The notes beneath the pieces are model-generated. The model searched no databases. It saw only the letters and a program-made list of their open reading frames with translations, and was not told the origin of the DNA. Position numbers and translations under genes: made by a program. Below are positions 42,864 through 50,386 of a stretch of DNA of 64,000 nucleotides, in pieces. This DNA comes from an uncultured Alistipes sp. (GTDB lineage Bacteria; Bacteroidota; Bacteroidia; Bacteroidales; Rikenellaceae). The stretch spans positions 1 through 64,000 of the forward strand of contig CALUNL010000007.1 of assembly GCA_944322005.1 (NCBI GenBank). Direction: 5' to 3'. Within the stretch, counting starts at the first letter, position 1, and each line of letters begins with the position of its first letter.

Positions 42864-42895
42864 CAAAGATAGCGAAAGGCGAGCGCAGAGACAAA
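42864..42895 (-). promoter_or_regulatory. Repeat-borne promoter of the radical SAM gene
   Basis: On the minus strand TTTG (42892-42895), 20 nt, TATCTTTG (42864-42871). The second unit repeats it (42948-42979). The start codon of the radical SAM gene is 5 nt downstream. Confidence 0.7.
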
Positions 42896-43031
42896 CGAAA
42901 ACAAAAGTTTTCAGGTTTGGCTGTGCCGGGCCGAATCCTGTCTTATCCAAAGATAGCGAAAGGCGAACGCAGAGACAAACGAAAACGAAAGTTTTCAGGT
43001 TTGGCTGTGCCGGGCCGAATCCTGTCTTATC
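42864..43031 (+). repeat. Intergenic palindromic repeat, two tandem 84-bp units (locus C)
   Basis: Units 42864-42947 and 42948-43031 are nearly identical (CAAAGATAGCGAAAGGCGA...CCGAATCCTGTCTTATC), and a third start (CAAAGACAGCGG, 43032) is truncated. The core GAAAAC-AAAA/GAAA-GTTTTC hairpin is kept, with imperfect outer arms. Sequence has drifted from loci A and B (GCGAAAGG against GTGAAAGG, GAGACAAAC against GAGCCAAAT), but the promoter boxes and spacing are conserved. It lies between divergent radical SAM and cdd genes. Confidence 0.85.
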
Positions 43032-43142
43032 CAAAGACAGCGGAATGATCGGCTTTTGTCAAAAAATATATTCGGGATATGCCGTTGCTGACAAAAAACA
43101 TCATGTCGGAGAGGGCGATTTTGCAAATATTCCATAATTTTT

Positions 43143-43150
43143 TATCTTTG
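43143..43150 (+). promoter_or_regulatory. -7 element of cdd
   Basis: TATCTTTG, 30 nt before the cdd ATG, with a TTTG about 18-20 nt upstream in an A/T-rich region. Confidence 0.55.
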
Positions 43151-43180
43151 CTCGTACAGATTCCGAAAAAAGAAGAGATT

Positions 43181-43636
43181 ATGTACAAGAAACTCGAAAT
43201 CGAATACCATCACGCAGAGTCCCTGGCCGAACTCACGGCAGAGGACCGCGAACTCGTCGAAGAGGCGCAGAAGGCCGTGAAGATGGCATATGCGAAGTAC
43301 TCCGGATTCAGCGTCGGCGCCGCCGCAAGGCTGCGCAGCGGCAGGATCGTGCACGGAGCCAACAACGAAAGCGAGGTATTCCCGTCGGGGATGTGCGCTG
43401 AGCGCACCTTGCTGTACCACACCGAGACGCTCTACCCCGATGACCCGATAACGACGCTCGCCATAGCGTCGGACCCGTCCGAGCGCGAATGCTACCCTTG
43501 CGGAGGATGCCGTCAGGTGATTCTCGACGTCCAGAGGCGGCAGGGTTCGCCCATACGCGTCATCATGAGCGGAGGCGGCACGGCCTCGATTGTCGACAGG
43601 GCGGAGATGCTGCTGCCGTTCACCTTCCAACTGTAA
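43181..43636 (+). CDS. cdd: Cytidine deaminase
   Basis: 151 residues, the size of tetrameric cytidine deaminases. It deaminates cytidine and deoxycytidine in pyrimidine salvage. Zinc-site motifs: NESEVFPSGMCAERTLLY, with the Cys-Ala-Glu catalytic triplet near residue 70, and PCGGCRQVILD near 105-115. AYAKYSGFSVGAA is the usual substrate-binding start. The ATG at 43181 follows the promoter by 30 nt; the longer frame opens upstream of it. Followed after 9 nt by an RluA-type gene. Confidence 0.95.
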   Translation: MYKKLEIEYHHAESLAELTAEDRELVEEAQKAVKMAYAKYSGFSVGAAARLRSGRIVHGANNESEVFPSGMCAERTLLYHTETLYPDDPITTLAIASDPSERECYPCGGCRQVILDVQRRQGSPIRVIMSGGGTASIVDRAEMLLPFTFQL

Positions 43637-43645
43637 CGCAAGACG

Positions 43646-44356
43646 ATGTTCGCCGAAAACGACATACTTTACGAAGACAACCACCTGATCGCCGTCAACA
43701 AGCGTTGCGGCGATCTCGTGCAGCCTGACCCTGACGGTACGCGTGCCCTCGAGGACGAAATAAAGGAGTTCCTGCGCAGGCGTGATGCCAAACCCGGCAA
43801 CGTATTCCTCGGTGTGGTGCACCGCATAGACCGTCCCGTCAGCGGGGCGGTTCTGTTTGCCAAGACCTCGAAGGCGCTGTCCAGGCTCAACGAGATGCTC
43901 CGCAAGGGGGAGATAGACAAACGCTACTGGGCCGTGGTGGAACACCGCCCTGAAGAGGAGTCGGGCGAGCTGCACCACTATATCCTGCGCGACGGCCGCA
44001 GTAACCGCTCGTATGCCTACGACTCCCCGCGCAGGGAGGCAAAGGAGGCCCGGTTGCGTTATCGCATGCTGGCCTCGAGCGACAGATACACGCTGCTGGA
44101 GGTGGAGCTCCTGACGGGACGCCACCACCAGATACGCGCCCAGCTATCGAAGGCCGGCTGGCCGATAAAGGGAGACCTGAAATACGGAGCCAAACGTTCG
44201 AACCCCGACGGCGGCATATCGCTGCACTCGCGGAGCATGGAGTTCGAGCATCCGGTACGCCACGAACGGGTGAGGATCGTTGCACCCGCGCCGGAGGGCG
44301 ATGCTTTGTGGAGATTCTTCGAATCGGCATGCGGGCCGGACAACGGCAGGCAATAA
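43646..44356 (+). CDS. RluA-family pseudouridine synthase
   Basis: 236 residues. The catalytic motif HRIDRPVSGAVLFAKTSKAL near residues 59-78 contains the nucleophilic Asp. LLTGRHHQIRAQLSKAGWPIKGDLKYG matches the family C-terminal block. No S4 RNA-binding domain is present, as in RluA-like or RsuA-like small members. The target (23S rRNA or tRNA) cannot be told from sequence alone. It starts 9 nt after cdd, probably in one operon. Confidence 0.92.
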   Translation: MFAENDILYEDNHLIAVNKRCGDLVQPDPDGTRALEDEIKEFLRRRDAKPGNVFLGVVHRIDRPVSGAVLFAKTSKALSRLNEMLRKGEIDKRYWAVVEHRPEEESGELHHYILRDGRSNRSYAYDSPRREAKEARLRYRMLASSDRYTLLEVELLTGRHHQIRAQLSKAGWPIKGDLKYGAKRSNPDGGISLHSRSMEFEHPVRHERVRIVAPAPEGDALWRFFESACGPDNGRQ

Positions 44357-44497
44357 GGCGGAAACACTGCCCTCACGGGCAAAAAATATTTTGGCAAATT
44401 TAACCTTTACCGCATTCCGGCATCCATTAAAAACGGTGAATCATACCGGGCACTGGCAGCGGAAGACCAACCAATAGACCAATAGAACAGAAAGATC

Positions 44498-44950
44498 ATG
44501 CGAGTAGTAATTCAGAGGGTTGCACGGTGTTCGGTCGACATCGGCGGAGATCGCGTAGGGGAGATCGGGCACGGGATGCTCGTACTGGTTGCCGTTGAGG
44601 CCTCGGACACGCACGATGATGCGGACTGGCTGTGTGCGAAGATTGCAAAACTGCGCATATTCGACGACGAGAACGGGGTGATGAACCTCGACATCGGTCA
44701 GGTCGGCGGAGACCTGATGGTCGTGAGCCAGTTCACGCTCTATGCCTCTACGCGCAAGGGCAACCGTCCGTCATACATACGCTCCGCACCGGAACAGTTC
44801 TCCAGGCCGATGTACGAATATTTCGTCGAGGCGGTACGCCGCGCGACCGGCTGCCGCGTCGAGACCGGAAGGTTCGGGGCCGACATGAAGGTAGGCCTCG
44901 TGAACGACGGGCCGGTGACGATATGCATCGACTCGAAGATGCGGGAGTGA
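44498..44950 (+). CDS. dtd: D-aminoacyl-tRNA deacylase
   Basis: 150 residues. It hydrolyses D-amino acids wrongly attached to tRNA. Signature motifs are complete: SQFTLYASTRKGNRPSYIRSA (about residues 78-98) and the cross-subunit NDGPVTICID near 136-145, with the Gly-cisPro pair. The N-terminal MRVVIQRVARCSVDI is standard. It lies 141 nt after the pseudouridine synthase gene; no clear promoter is seen in between. Confidence 0.95.
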   Translation: MRVVIQRVARCSVDIGGDRVGEIGHGMLVLVAVEASDTHDDADWLCAKIAKLRIFDDENGVMNLDIGQVGGDLMVVSQFTLYASTRKGNRPSYIRSAPEQFSRPMYEYFVEAVRRATGCRVETGRFGADMKVGLVNDGPVTICIDSKMRE

Positions 44951-45003
44951 CAAAACCATACAAAATCCATAAAAACTCATACAAAACCTAAAACACCTGA
45001 AAC

Positions 45004-45807
45004 ATGAAACGGAAAATCATCGTCCTGTTCTGGACGGCCGTATGCATCGTCGCGGCAACACCGTACGTCAAGGGGTGGAACGGCGTGGGGCACTCCGCAA
45101 TAGCTTACATCGCCGAGCAGCACCTTACGCCGAAGACCGAGCGCGAATGCCGGCGCTACCTGAAACACACGCTTCCATACTACGCATCGTGGATGGACCA
45201 CTGGCGCAACTGTCCGGGATTCGAACACACCTCGCACTGGCACGGAGTGCCGGTCGACGCCTCGTTGCAAAGCATCCGCACCGAGAGCAACAATGCCGCC
45301 AACCAGATCCGCCACGCATGCAAGCGCATGAAAAAGTACCGCCGCTTAAGCGACTCGCTCGTATGCGACAACCTCAAGTATCTGATACACATGGTAGGCG
45401 ACATGCACTGCCCGTCGCACACGAAGTATGTCGACCAGCCGCAGTACAAAAACTACAACCTGCGGGTAAAGGGCAAGAAGACCCGCTCGCACTCCTTCTG
45501 GGATTCGTCGCCGTCGTTCTTCCACAAGGGATGGACCTGCGAGGATTTCGCACGCGAGCTCGACACGATGTCCGAAACAGAGATTGCCGCCATATGCGAA
45601 GGGACCCCCGATGACTGGGCACACGAGAATGCCCTGGCCATGCGTGAAATATTCAAGCTGCTTCCGGCGGCGTGTGAATACACCGACCTGCCAGAAAGCG
45701 ACAAGGAGCGCATGCGCGAGATATCCGACCGCCAGATAGTCAAGGCCGGATACCGGCTCGCAGCCATACTCAACGGAATATTCGACCCGAAAAACAGCAA
45801 GCGATGA
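45004..45807 (+). CDS. S1/P1 nuclease family protein, active-site ligands largely kept
   Basis: 267 residues. A Sec signal peptide ends just before WNGVGH, so the mature N-terminal Trp25 is the expected first zinc ligand, with His30. Other family ligands appear as WMDHW, HWHGVP, IHMVGDMHCPSH (His, Asp, His) and HSFWD. The fold is an extracellular or periplasmic phosphodiesterase with a three-zinc site acting on single-stranded nucleic acid or 3'-nucleotides. The C-terminal AGYRLAAILNGIF is the usual last helix. Its stop overlaps the start of a degenerate paralogue by 4 nt. Confidence 0.9.
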   Translation: MKRKIIVLFWTAVCIVAATPYVKGWNGVGHSAIAYIAEQHLTPKTERECRRYLKHTLPYYASWMDHWRNCPGFEHTSHWHGVPVDASLQSIRTESNNAANQIRHACKRMKKYRRLSDSLVCDNLKYLIHMVGDMHCPSHTKYVDQPQYKNYNLRVKGKKTRSHSFWDSSPSFFHKGWTCEDFARELDTMSETEIAAICEGTPDDWAHENALAMREIFKLLPAACEYTDLPESDKERMREISDRQIVKAGYRLAAILNGIFDPKNSKR

Positions 45808-46595
45808 AAAGACACATGATAAGATACATGCTGTTGTGCATGCTTTCGTGCACGGCGGCAGGGGCCTTCGCATGGAACGGCCTCGGAGAGCGTACGATAG
45901 CCGCCTTTGCACAGGCAAACCTCACGCCGGAGGCGGAAAAGCGCGTAACGGAACTGCTCGGCGGAACGATGGAAGACAATGCATCCTGGCTCGGCAAAAC
46001 GGCCCGCGAAGAGAGGTTCTCATACATCAAGAGATGGAAATTCGTACACCTTGACGCCTCGCTCCAGTACGCAGGCGAAAACTCGGAAGACTGCGTAGCG
46101 CAAATCGAGCGTGCGGCGGAGACCCTGCGTCGCGGTGACAACGACTCGCTGTCGGTTGCGACCCTGCGGACGCTCATAAACCTGGTCGGCAAGATGCACA
46201 GCCCGTCATACTACATCATCGACGGCACACCGATGTCGAAACAGTTCCCTGAAATAATCATCTCCAACGGCAAAAAGGGGAAGAAGGAGGAGTTCACCCA
46301 CCGCACATGGGCAAAATACTGGGATAACCTGCTCAACCGCCACAGAGGATTTTCGGTGGCCATGTATGTCGAGGATCTGGGGGTATGCTACGGCGACATG
46401 AAGGAGGCCTACTCCGCCGGCGGCCCGAGGGACTGGGCTTCGGACATGGGACGCGAATGCACTGCCCTGACCAAACTCATACCGGACATATACATGAGCA
46501 GGGAGACGGACAACCGTCTCGAGCCGATAGGCTACAAGTGCGTTGCAAAGGCCGGATTCAGGCTTGCCGCCCTCCTGAACGGAATCCTGAAATAA
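45804..46595 (+). CDS. S1/P1 nuclease paralogue lacking zinc ligands (probable pseudoenzyme)
   Basis: 263 residues with signal peptide, mature N-terminus again Trp (WNGLGE). It aligns with the gene before it along its whole length (LTPEAEKRV, HLDASLQ, AGFRLAALLNGIL). Ligand positions are changed: WNGVGH became WNGLGE; the Asp/His region WMDHW became WLGKT; the IHMVGDMHCPSH block became INLVGKMHSPSY (three ligands lost); HSFWD became HRTWA. The frame is intact and start-stop coupled (ATGA) to its neighbour, so it is not a decaying pseudogene. A partner or regulatory role is inferred. Confidence 0.82.
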   Translation: MKRHMIRYMLLCMLSCTAAGAFAWNGLGERTIAAFAQANLTPEAEKRVTELLGGTMEDNASWLGKTAREERFSYIKRWKFVHLDASLQYAGENSEDCVAQIERAAETLRRGDNDSLSVATLRTLINLVGKMHSPSYYIIDGTPMSKQFPEIIISNGKKGKKEEFTHRTWAKYWDNLLNRHRGFSVAMYVEDLGVCYGDMKEAYSAGGPRDWASDMGRECTALTKLIPDIYMSRETDNRLEPIGYKCVAKAGFRLAALLNGILK

Positions 46596-46900
46596 CCCGC
46601 GCAGGGAGAACCTGCAAAGAGAGCGATAAAGCAGGCACAAATTATATGTCCCCGTAGGCCATGCCAGAACATTCTGGCATGGCCTACAGCATATTAGGCG
46701 CCGGCAATACCAACAACCGGCAAACGTCTCGGGAATTGTTTGCTTTCACCTATTTTTTGTTTTTTTTATTCAAAAAAAATAACCACATAAAGTATTTTTT
46801 TATAACTTTACTCGGAGTTGTAAGGCAAGGCCTCGCATCCATATTAAATTACGATATCGGAAACATAACAGAAACTATCCATTTCTAAAACATCTACAAA
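46596..46900. other. Intergenic region with a perfect 15-bp inverted repeat
   Basis: Between the S1/P1 pair and the next peptide gene lies an inverted repeat with 15-bp arms starting TAGGCCATGCCAGAA (46655-46686) and only two bases between them. There is no T-run, so it is a weak terminator or a protein-binding palindrome. The following 46740-46830 is strongly A/T-rich. The nearest -7-like sequence is TAACTTTA (46803-46810), a one-base mismatch, and no -33 box is clear. No further gene is seen. Confidence 0.5.
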
Positions 46901-47044
46901 ATGAACAGAAAAACTTTCATTCCGAACACCGAGTACAAGACTCCGGAGGTAAGGCCTCTTCTGGTGTCATGTGAAAAGGGTTTCAACATCAGCGGCGGAT
47001 TCGCTACCGACGGTGTTGACGAAGAGAACGGCGAATGGGATTAA
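46901..47044 (+). CDS. Small peptide (47 aa) preceding a GLUG-repeat lipoprotein
   Basis: 47 residues, soluble, acidic end: MNRKTFIPNTEYKTPEVRPL then LLVSCEKGFNISGGF and an end rich in Asp, Glu and one Trp (ENGEWD). It is clearly homologous to the 44-residue product at 38330 (NT-Y-x-x-P, E-K/R-G-F-x-x-S). It lies 25 nt upstream of the lipoprotein start. Too short for most gene finders; the shared motif and identical placement in two loci are the reasons to call it a gene. Function unknown. Confidence 0.6.
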   Translation: MNRKTFIPNTEYKTPEVRPLLVSCEKGFNISGGFATDGVDEENGEWD

Positions 47045-47069
47045 TGTCAAACTTAAAAACGAAAGAATC

Positions 47070-49880
47070 ATGAAAAAATCTACTATGATTATCGGTTTGG
47101 CATTAGGCATGCTGACCGTTGGATGTACAAAAGACATGACCAAGGACGTCGTCAACGGCGGAGAGACCGTTGTTATCGGCGTTGGAATAGAAGCAGCAGA
47201 GACAAGGACCAACCTCGGCCCTAAAGATGGCGTATCCTACCCTATACTTTGGGCCGCAGGCGACAAGGTAGAGGTTAACGGAACCGTTTCGGAGGCTGTT
47301 CCGGAGCAGTTCGTGGGAACTACCGCCGCACAGTTCACCGTATCCGGCGTATCGACCCCTTACAACGTGATCTACCCTGCAGGAATCACCAATGAGGTAG
47401 GCAACATCACTATCCCGACCGACCAGCAGTACACCGTCGGTTCGTTCGCTCCGGGTTCGGCCGTAATGGTCGGAGCGTCGGAGACAGCCGACGTGGCTCT
47501 GAAGAACATCTGCGGATTCGTAAAGGTTCCGGTTCTCAAGGGCGACGAGCTCACCATTGCGAGCGTAACGCTCATGTCGAACAACCTCGAGGCCATCTCG
47601 GGTGAGTTCTCCGTGGACTACGCAGCAGCCGAGATCACGCCGGTTGCGGGCAAGGACTTCGTAAAGGTAAGCGCAGCGGAGGGAATTCCGTTCGTTGAGG
47701 ACAAGGCCGAAGTCATAATAGCCGTTCCTGCCGGAACATACACCAAGGGTTTCAGCGTCAAGGTTGTATCGACCGACGGACACTACATGACCAAGACCGC
47801 CTATACGGCCGAAGGTCGCACCATCGCCCCGGGCGTAATGATCGCAATGCCTGACGTGGAGTTCTTCGCTGACGGTCAGGTCAACGAGATTACCACCGCC
47901 GCACAGCTCCAGGCTTTCCTCGATGCAGCCACAGCCGGTTCGTACGACGGCTTCAAGAATGACAACGGAGAGGTGCTGCTCGGATCCGACATCGACATGA
48001 CGGGCGTGACCATCACCCCGGCCGCATCGTTCGACGGCGTATTCAACGGACAGGGCTACGCACTCAAGAACTGGACATCATCGGAGGGCCTGTTCACCTT
48101 GAACAGCGGCACCATCAAGAACATCGTCATCGACGAGTCCTGCGTGCTGACTTTCCCTATCATCACTGACAACAGCCTCATAGGATTCATCGTCGACACC
48201 AACAGCGGAACCGTATCGGGCTGCACCAACAACGCCGACATCTTGCTCAACCATACCGGAAGCCTCTCGCTCCAGTACAAGGCCGCTGCCCTGGTCGGAT
48301 ACTCCACCGGACTGGTTGCCAACTGCGTCAACAACGGTGACATCTCCATAACCATCGAGGCCATAACCGGCTCGTCCGACTACTTCGGAGGCGTGGTTGC
48401 AAATACCAACCCGTCGGAGGAAACGATCGTCATCCAGAACTGCGTAAACAACGGTAACATCAGCGTTGTGGTTCCTGGTTCGGGCTCCAAGAACGTATAC
48501 CTCGGCGGCGTCTGCGGAGCTACCAACTCCCGCGGATACGTAAAGGATGTCATCAACAAGGGAGACGTATACTATGAGTTCACCAACGGCGGTTCGGGTG
48601 CATACCCTAACATAGGCGGCGTGGTAGGATACTCGGCAGCAGCATACTCCGGAGCATACAACTACGGAGCCGTAGAGCTCAAGACCGGACTCGGCACAGC
48701 CACCTCGCGTCCGGGCCTCGGCGGCGTGGCCGGATATATATCCAAGTCGGTCGACAACTGCCACAATTACGGAACCGTTAAGGTTACCGGCGCATTTGCA
48801 TCTGCAGGAAGCGGCACTTCCGGAGGTACGGGCGGCGTAACGTGGCCTTCGTTCGGCGGTGTATTCGGTATCGTCGGAAACGGCAAGGTTGCAGATCCGG
48901 CAATTACGGCTACCAACTGCTCCAACAACGGCGAGCTGACCCTGACTCCAGGCATGCTTACCACCAACAACACCTCATTCGGACTCGGCGGTGTGGCAGG
49001 AGTAAGCTATGCAGATGCTACCAACTGTGTCAACAACGGCACAATCAACTTCGGCAGCACCGGAAGGAAGAGCTACCTCGGCGGCATCATAGGTGTCGAA
49101 TATGCCAACATCTCCGACTGCGAGAACAACGGCAAGATAGTAATCGACATGAAACTGTGGGAGGGACAGACATACGCCGGTGGCATAACCGGATACATGA
49201 GCAGCGGCATGGAGCTCTCCAACAGCCAGAATGTCGCCGATATCACGATATCCAACGGAACCAACACCGCATTCACCTATCTGGGAGGAATCATGGGCTC
49301 CAACGGAGGTTCGGTTACGCTGAGCAATTGCAACAACTACGGCAACATCACCTCCACTTCCAACTCAGCAATGCGTGTAGCCGGTCTGTGCGGCAGCCAC
49401 GCAGGAACGCTCTCCGCCTGCAGTAACCACGGAGCAGTCAAGATGGTCGGCGCTACCGTTGCATCCGCATCGACAGGAAGCGCAGTTGCAGGTCTGGCCG
49501 GACATATCGGCTCCGACATCGACGCCTGCGCAAACTACGGCGAGATTACCAACTCGTCGGCAGCCGGAGCATATACCGGAGGTCTCTGCGGCACGATTGG
49601 AAATACCAGCAAGACATGGAGCAACTGCACGGTAGACTGCACGATAACGACATCGGACGGAGTATACGCCGGAGTTCTCCAGGGCGGACAGATAAACAAC
49701 GCCAAGGTTACCACCATCGGTACGGCAGACGGTCCTGTCGTAGTGAAGGGCACGACGACCGTAAACGGCGTAGCCGTCACGGCAGAGGACTGCGCAGATC
49801 TCTCGAAGATGCTCGGATATGCGGAGGAGGCCAATGCAGCCAACTTCTTCCTCTCGAATGTCGTATTCCAGGCCGAATAG
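47070..49880 (+). CDS. Large surface lipoprotein with fimbrillin-like N-terminus and GLUG-type repeats
   Basis: 936 residues from the ATG at 47070. The lipobox LGMLTVGC anchors Cys at about residue 18. Residues 25-260 resemble the fimbrillin family (ETRTNLGPKDG, ILWAAGDKVEVNG, YNVIYPAG). From about 350 to 870 runs an array of about 14 units of the form GGV-x-GY/S...x-NC-x-NNG-x-I (for example CVNNGDI, CVNNGNI, CHNYGTV, CSNNGEL, CENNGKI, CANYGEI). This is the GLUG-like pattern of a right-handed beta-helix. An adhesin or glycan-binding surface protein is likely. Cotranscribed with the 47-residue peptide gene. A strong terminator follows. Confidence 0.85.
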   Translation: MKKSTMIIGLALGMLTVGCTKDMTKDVVNGGETVVIGVGIEAAETRTNLGPKDGVSYPILWAAGDKVEVNGTVSEAVPEQFVGTTAAQFTVSGVSTPYNVIYPAGITNEVGNITIPTDQQYTVGSFAPGSAVMVGASETADVALKNICGFVKVPVLKGDELTIASVTLMSNNLEAISGEFSVDYAAAEITPVAGKDFVKVSAAEGIPFVEDKAEVIIAVPAGTYTKGFSVKVVSTDGHYMTKTAYTAEGRTIAPGVMIAMPDVEFFADGQVNEITTAAQLQAFLDAATAGSYDGFKNDNGEVLLGSDIDMTGVTITPAASFDGVFNGQGYALKNWTSSEGLFTLNSGTIKNIVIDESCVLTFPIITDNSLIGFIVDTNSGTVSGCTNNADILLNHTGSLSLQYKAAALVGYSTGLVANCVNNGDISITIEAITGSSDYFGGVVANTNPSEETIVIQNCVNNGNISVVVPGSGSKNVYLGGVCGATNSRGYVKDVINKGDVYYEFTNGGSGAYPNIGGVVGYSAAAYSGAYNYGAVELKTGLGTATSRPGLGGVAGYISKSVDNCHNYGTVKVTGAFASAGSGTSGGTGGVTWPSFGGVFGIVGNGKVADPAITATNCSNNGELTLTPGMLTTNNTSFGLGGVAGVSYADATNCVNNGTINFGSTGRKSYLGGIIGVEYANISDCENNGKIVIDMKLWEGQTYAGGITGYMSSGMELSNSQNVADITISNGTNTAFTYLGGIMGSNGGSVTLSNCNNYGNITSTSNSAMRVAGLCGSHAGTLSACSNHGAVKMVGATVASASTGSAVAGLAGHIGSDIDACANYGEITNSSAAGAYTGGLCGTIGNTSKTWSNCTVDCTITTSDGVYAGVLQGGQINNAKVTTIGTADGPVVVKGTTTVNGVAVTAEDCADLSKMLGYAEEANAANFFLSNVVFQAE

Positions 49881-49899
49881 GCTTGCATGACAATAACGG

Positions 49900-49933
49900 A
49901 ATGGCCGCGGATTGCTCCGCGGCCATTTTTTTT
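49900..49933 (+). terminator. Terminator after the GLUG-repeat lipoprotein gene
   Basis: A perfect 12-bp stem AATGGCCGCGGA with its complement, TTGC loop, then six T. It begins 19 nt after the stop codon. Confidence 0.93.
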
Positions 49934-50153
49934 GCGCAGTATCCGCCATGCCTGAGCAGCCGGAAATGGTTCGTAAACAGAAGTTGTTCCGGGAAACGAT
50001 GATTGTCACAACGGGCCGGGGATATCTGCCGCAACAGGACGGAAGTAATACCCCGATTGGCATGCCGGGCCTGACAATTGTCGGCAGAGCCGCATTTCTG
50101 CGTACACGCAGCCGGCAAACGGCCGGCTCCCCGCAACCTCCGGAATACTCAAC
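49934..50153. other. Gene-free spacer
   Basis: 220 nt between two terminators. No convincing coding frame, RNA or promoter; a short GC-rich inverted repeat (AGCCGG...CCGGCT near 50110-50128) is the only structure noted. Confidence 0.5.
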
Positions 50154-50189
50154 AAAAAAACGCACCGGATATCTCCGATGCGTTTTTTC
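50154..50189 (-). terminator. Terminator after tRNA-Leu(GAG)
   Basis: On the minus strand a hairpin ACGCA(T)CGGA/TCCG(G)TGCGT with one mismatch and flanking A/T runs, starting 5 nt after the tRNA. Confidence 0.8.
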
Positions 50190-50193
50190 ATGG

Positions 50194-50279
50194 TGCCCAG
50201 GACGAGACTCGAACTCACACGGCCGTAATTAGCCACTACCCCCTCAAAGTAGCGTGTCTACCAATTCCACCACCTGGGC
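50194..50279 (-). tRNA. tRNA-Leu (anticodon GAG)
   Basis: 86 nt on the minus strand. The acceptor arms GCCCAGG and CCTGGGC pair with discriminator A. The anticodon loop TTTGAGG gives GAG (reads CUU/CUC). The D arm, long variable arm and T arm follow the E. coli tRNA-Leu(GAG) pattern closely. A consensus promoter precedes it. Confidence 0.95.
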
Positions 50280-50307
50280 TTGTCCGCCGTTTTCTCAAAC
50301 AGCGGAG

Positions 50308-50338
50308 CAAAGGTATGCAAATTTTTAATCAACGCAAA
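50308..50338 (-). promoter_or_regulatory. tRNA-Leu(GAG) promoter
   Basis: On the minus strand TTTG (50335-50338), 19-nt spacer, TACCTTTG (50308-50315). The TACCTTTG form is the same as at the other two tRNA-Leu genes. Confidence 0.78.
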
Positions 50339-50386
50339 ATTTTTCTTCCAAAAATCGCAAATTTAGCTTTGCAACCGTCGATTTTA

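Noticed and set aside
42864-43042. Tandem 84-bp repeats as a CRISPR array
   Set aside because: The units are identical along their whole length with no variable spacers, and no cas gene is in the window.
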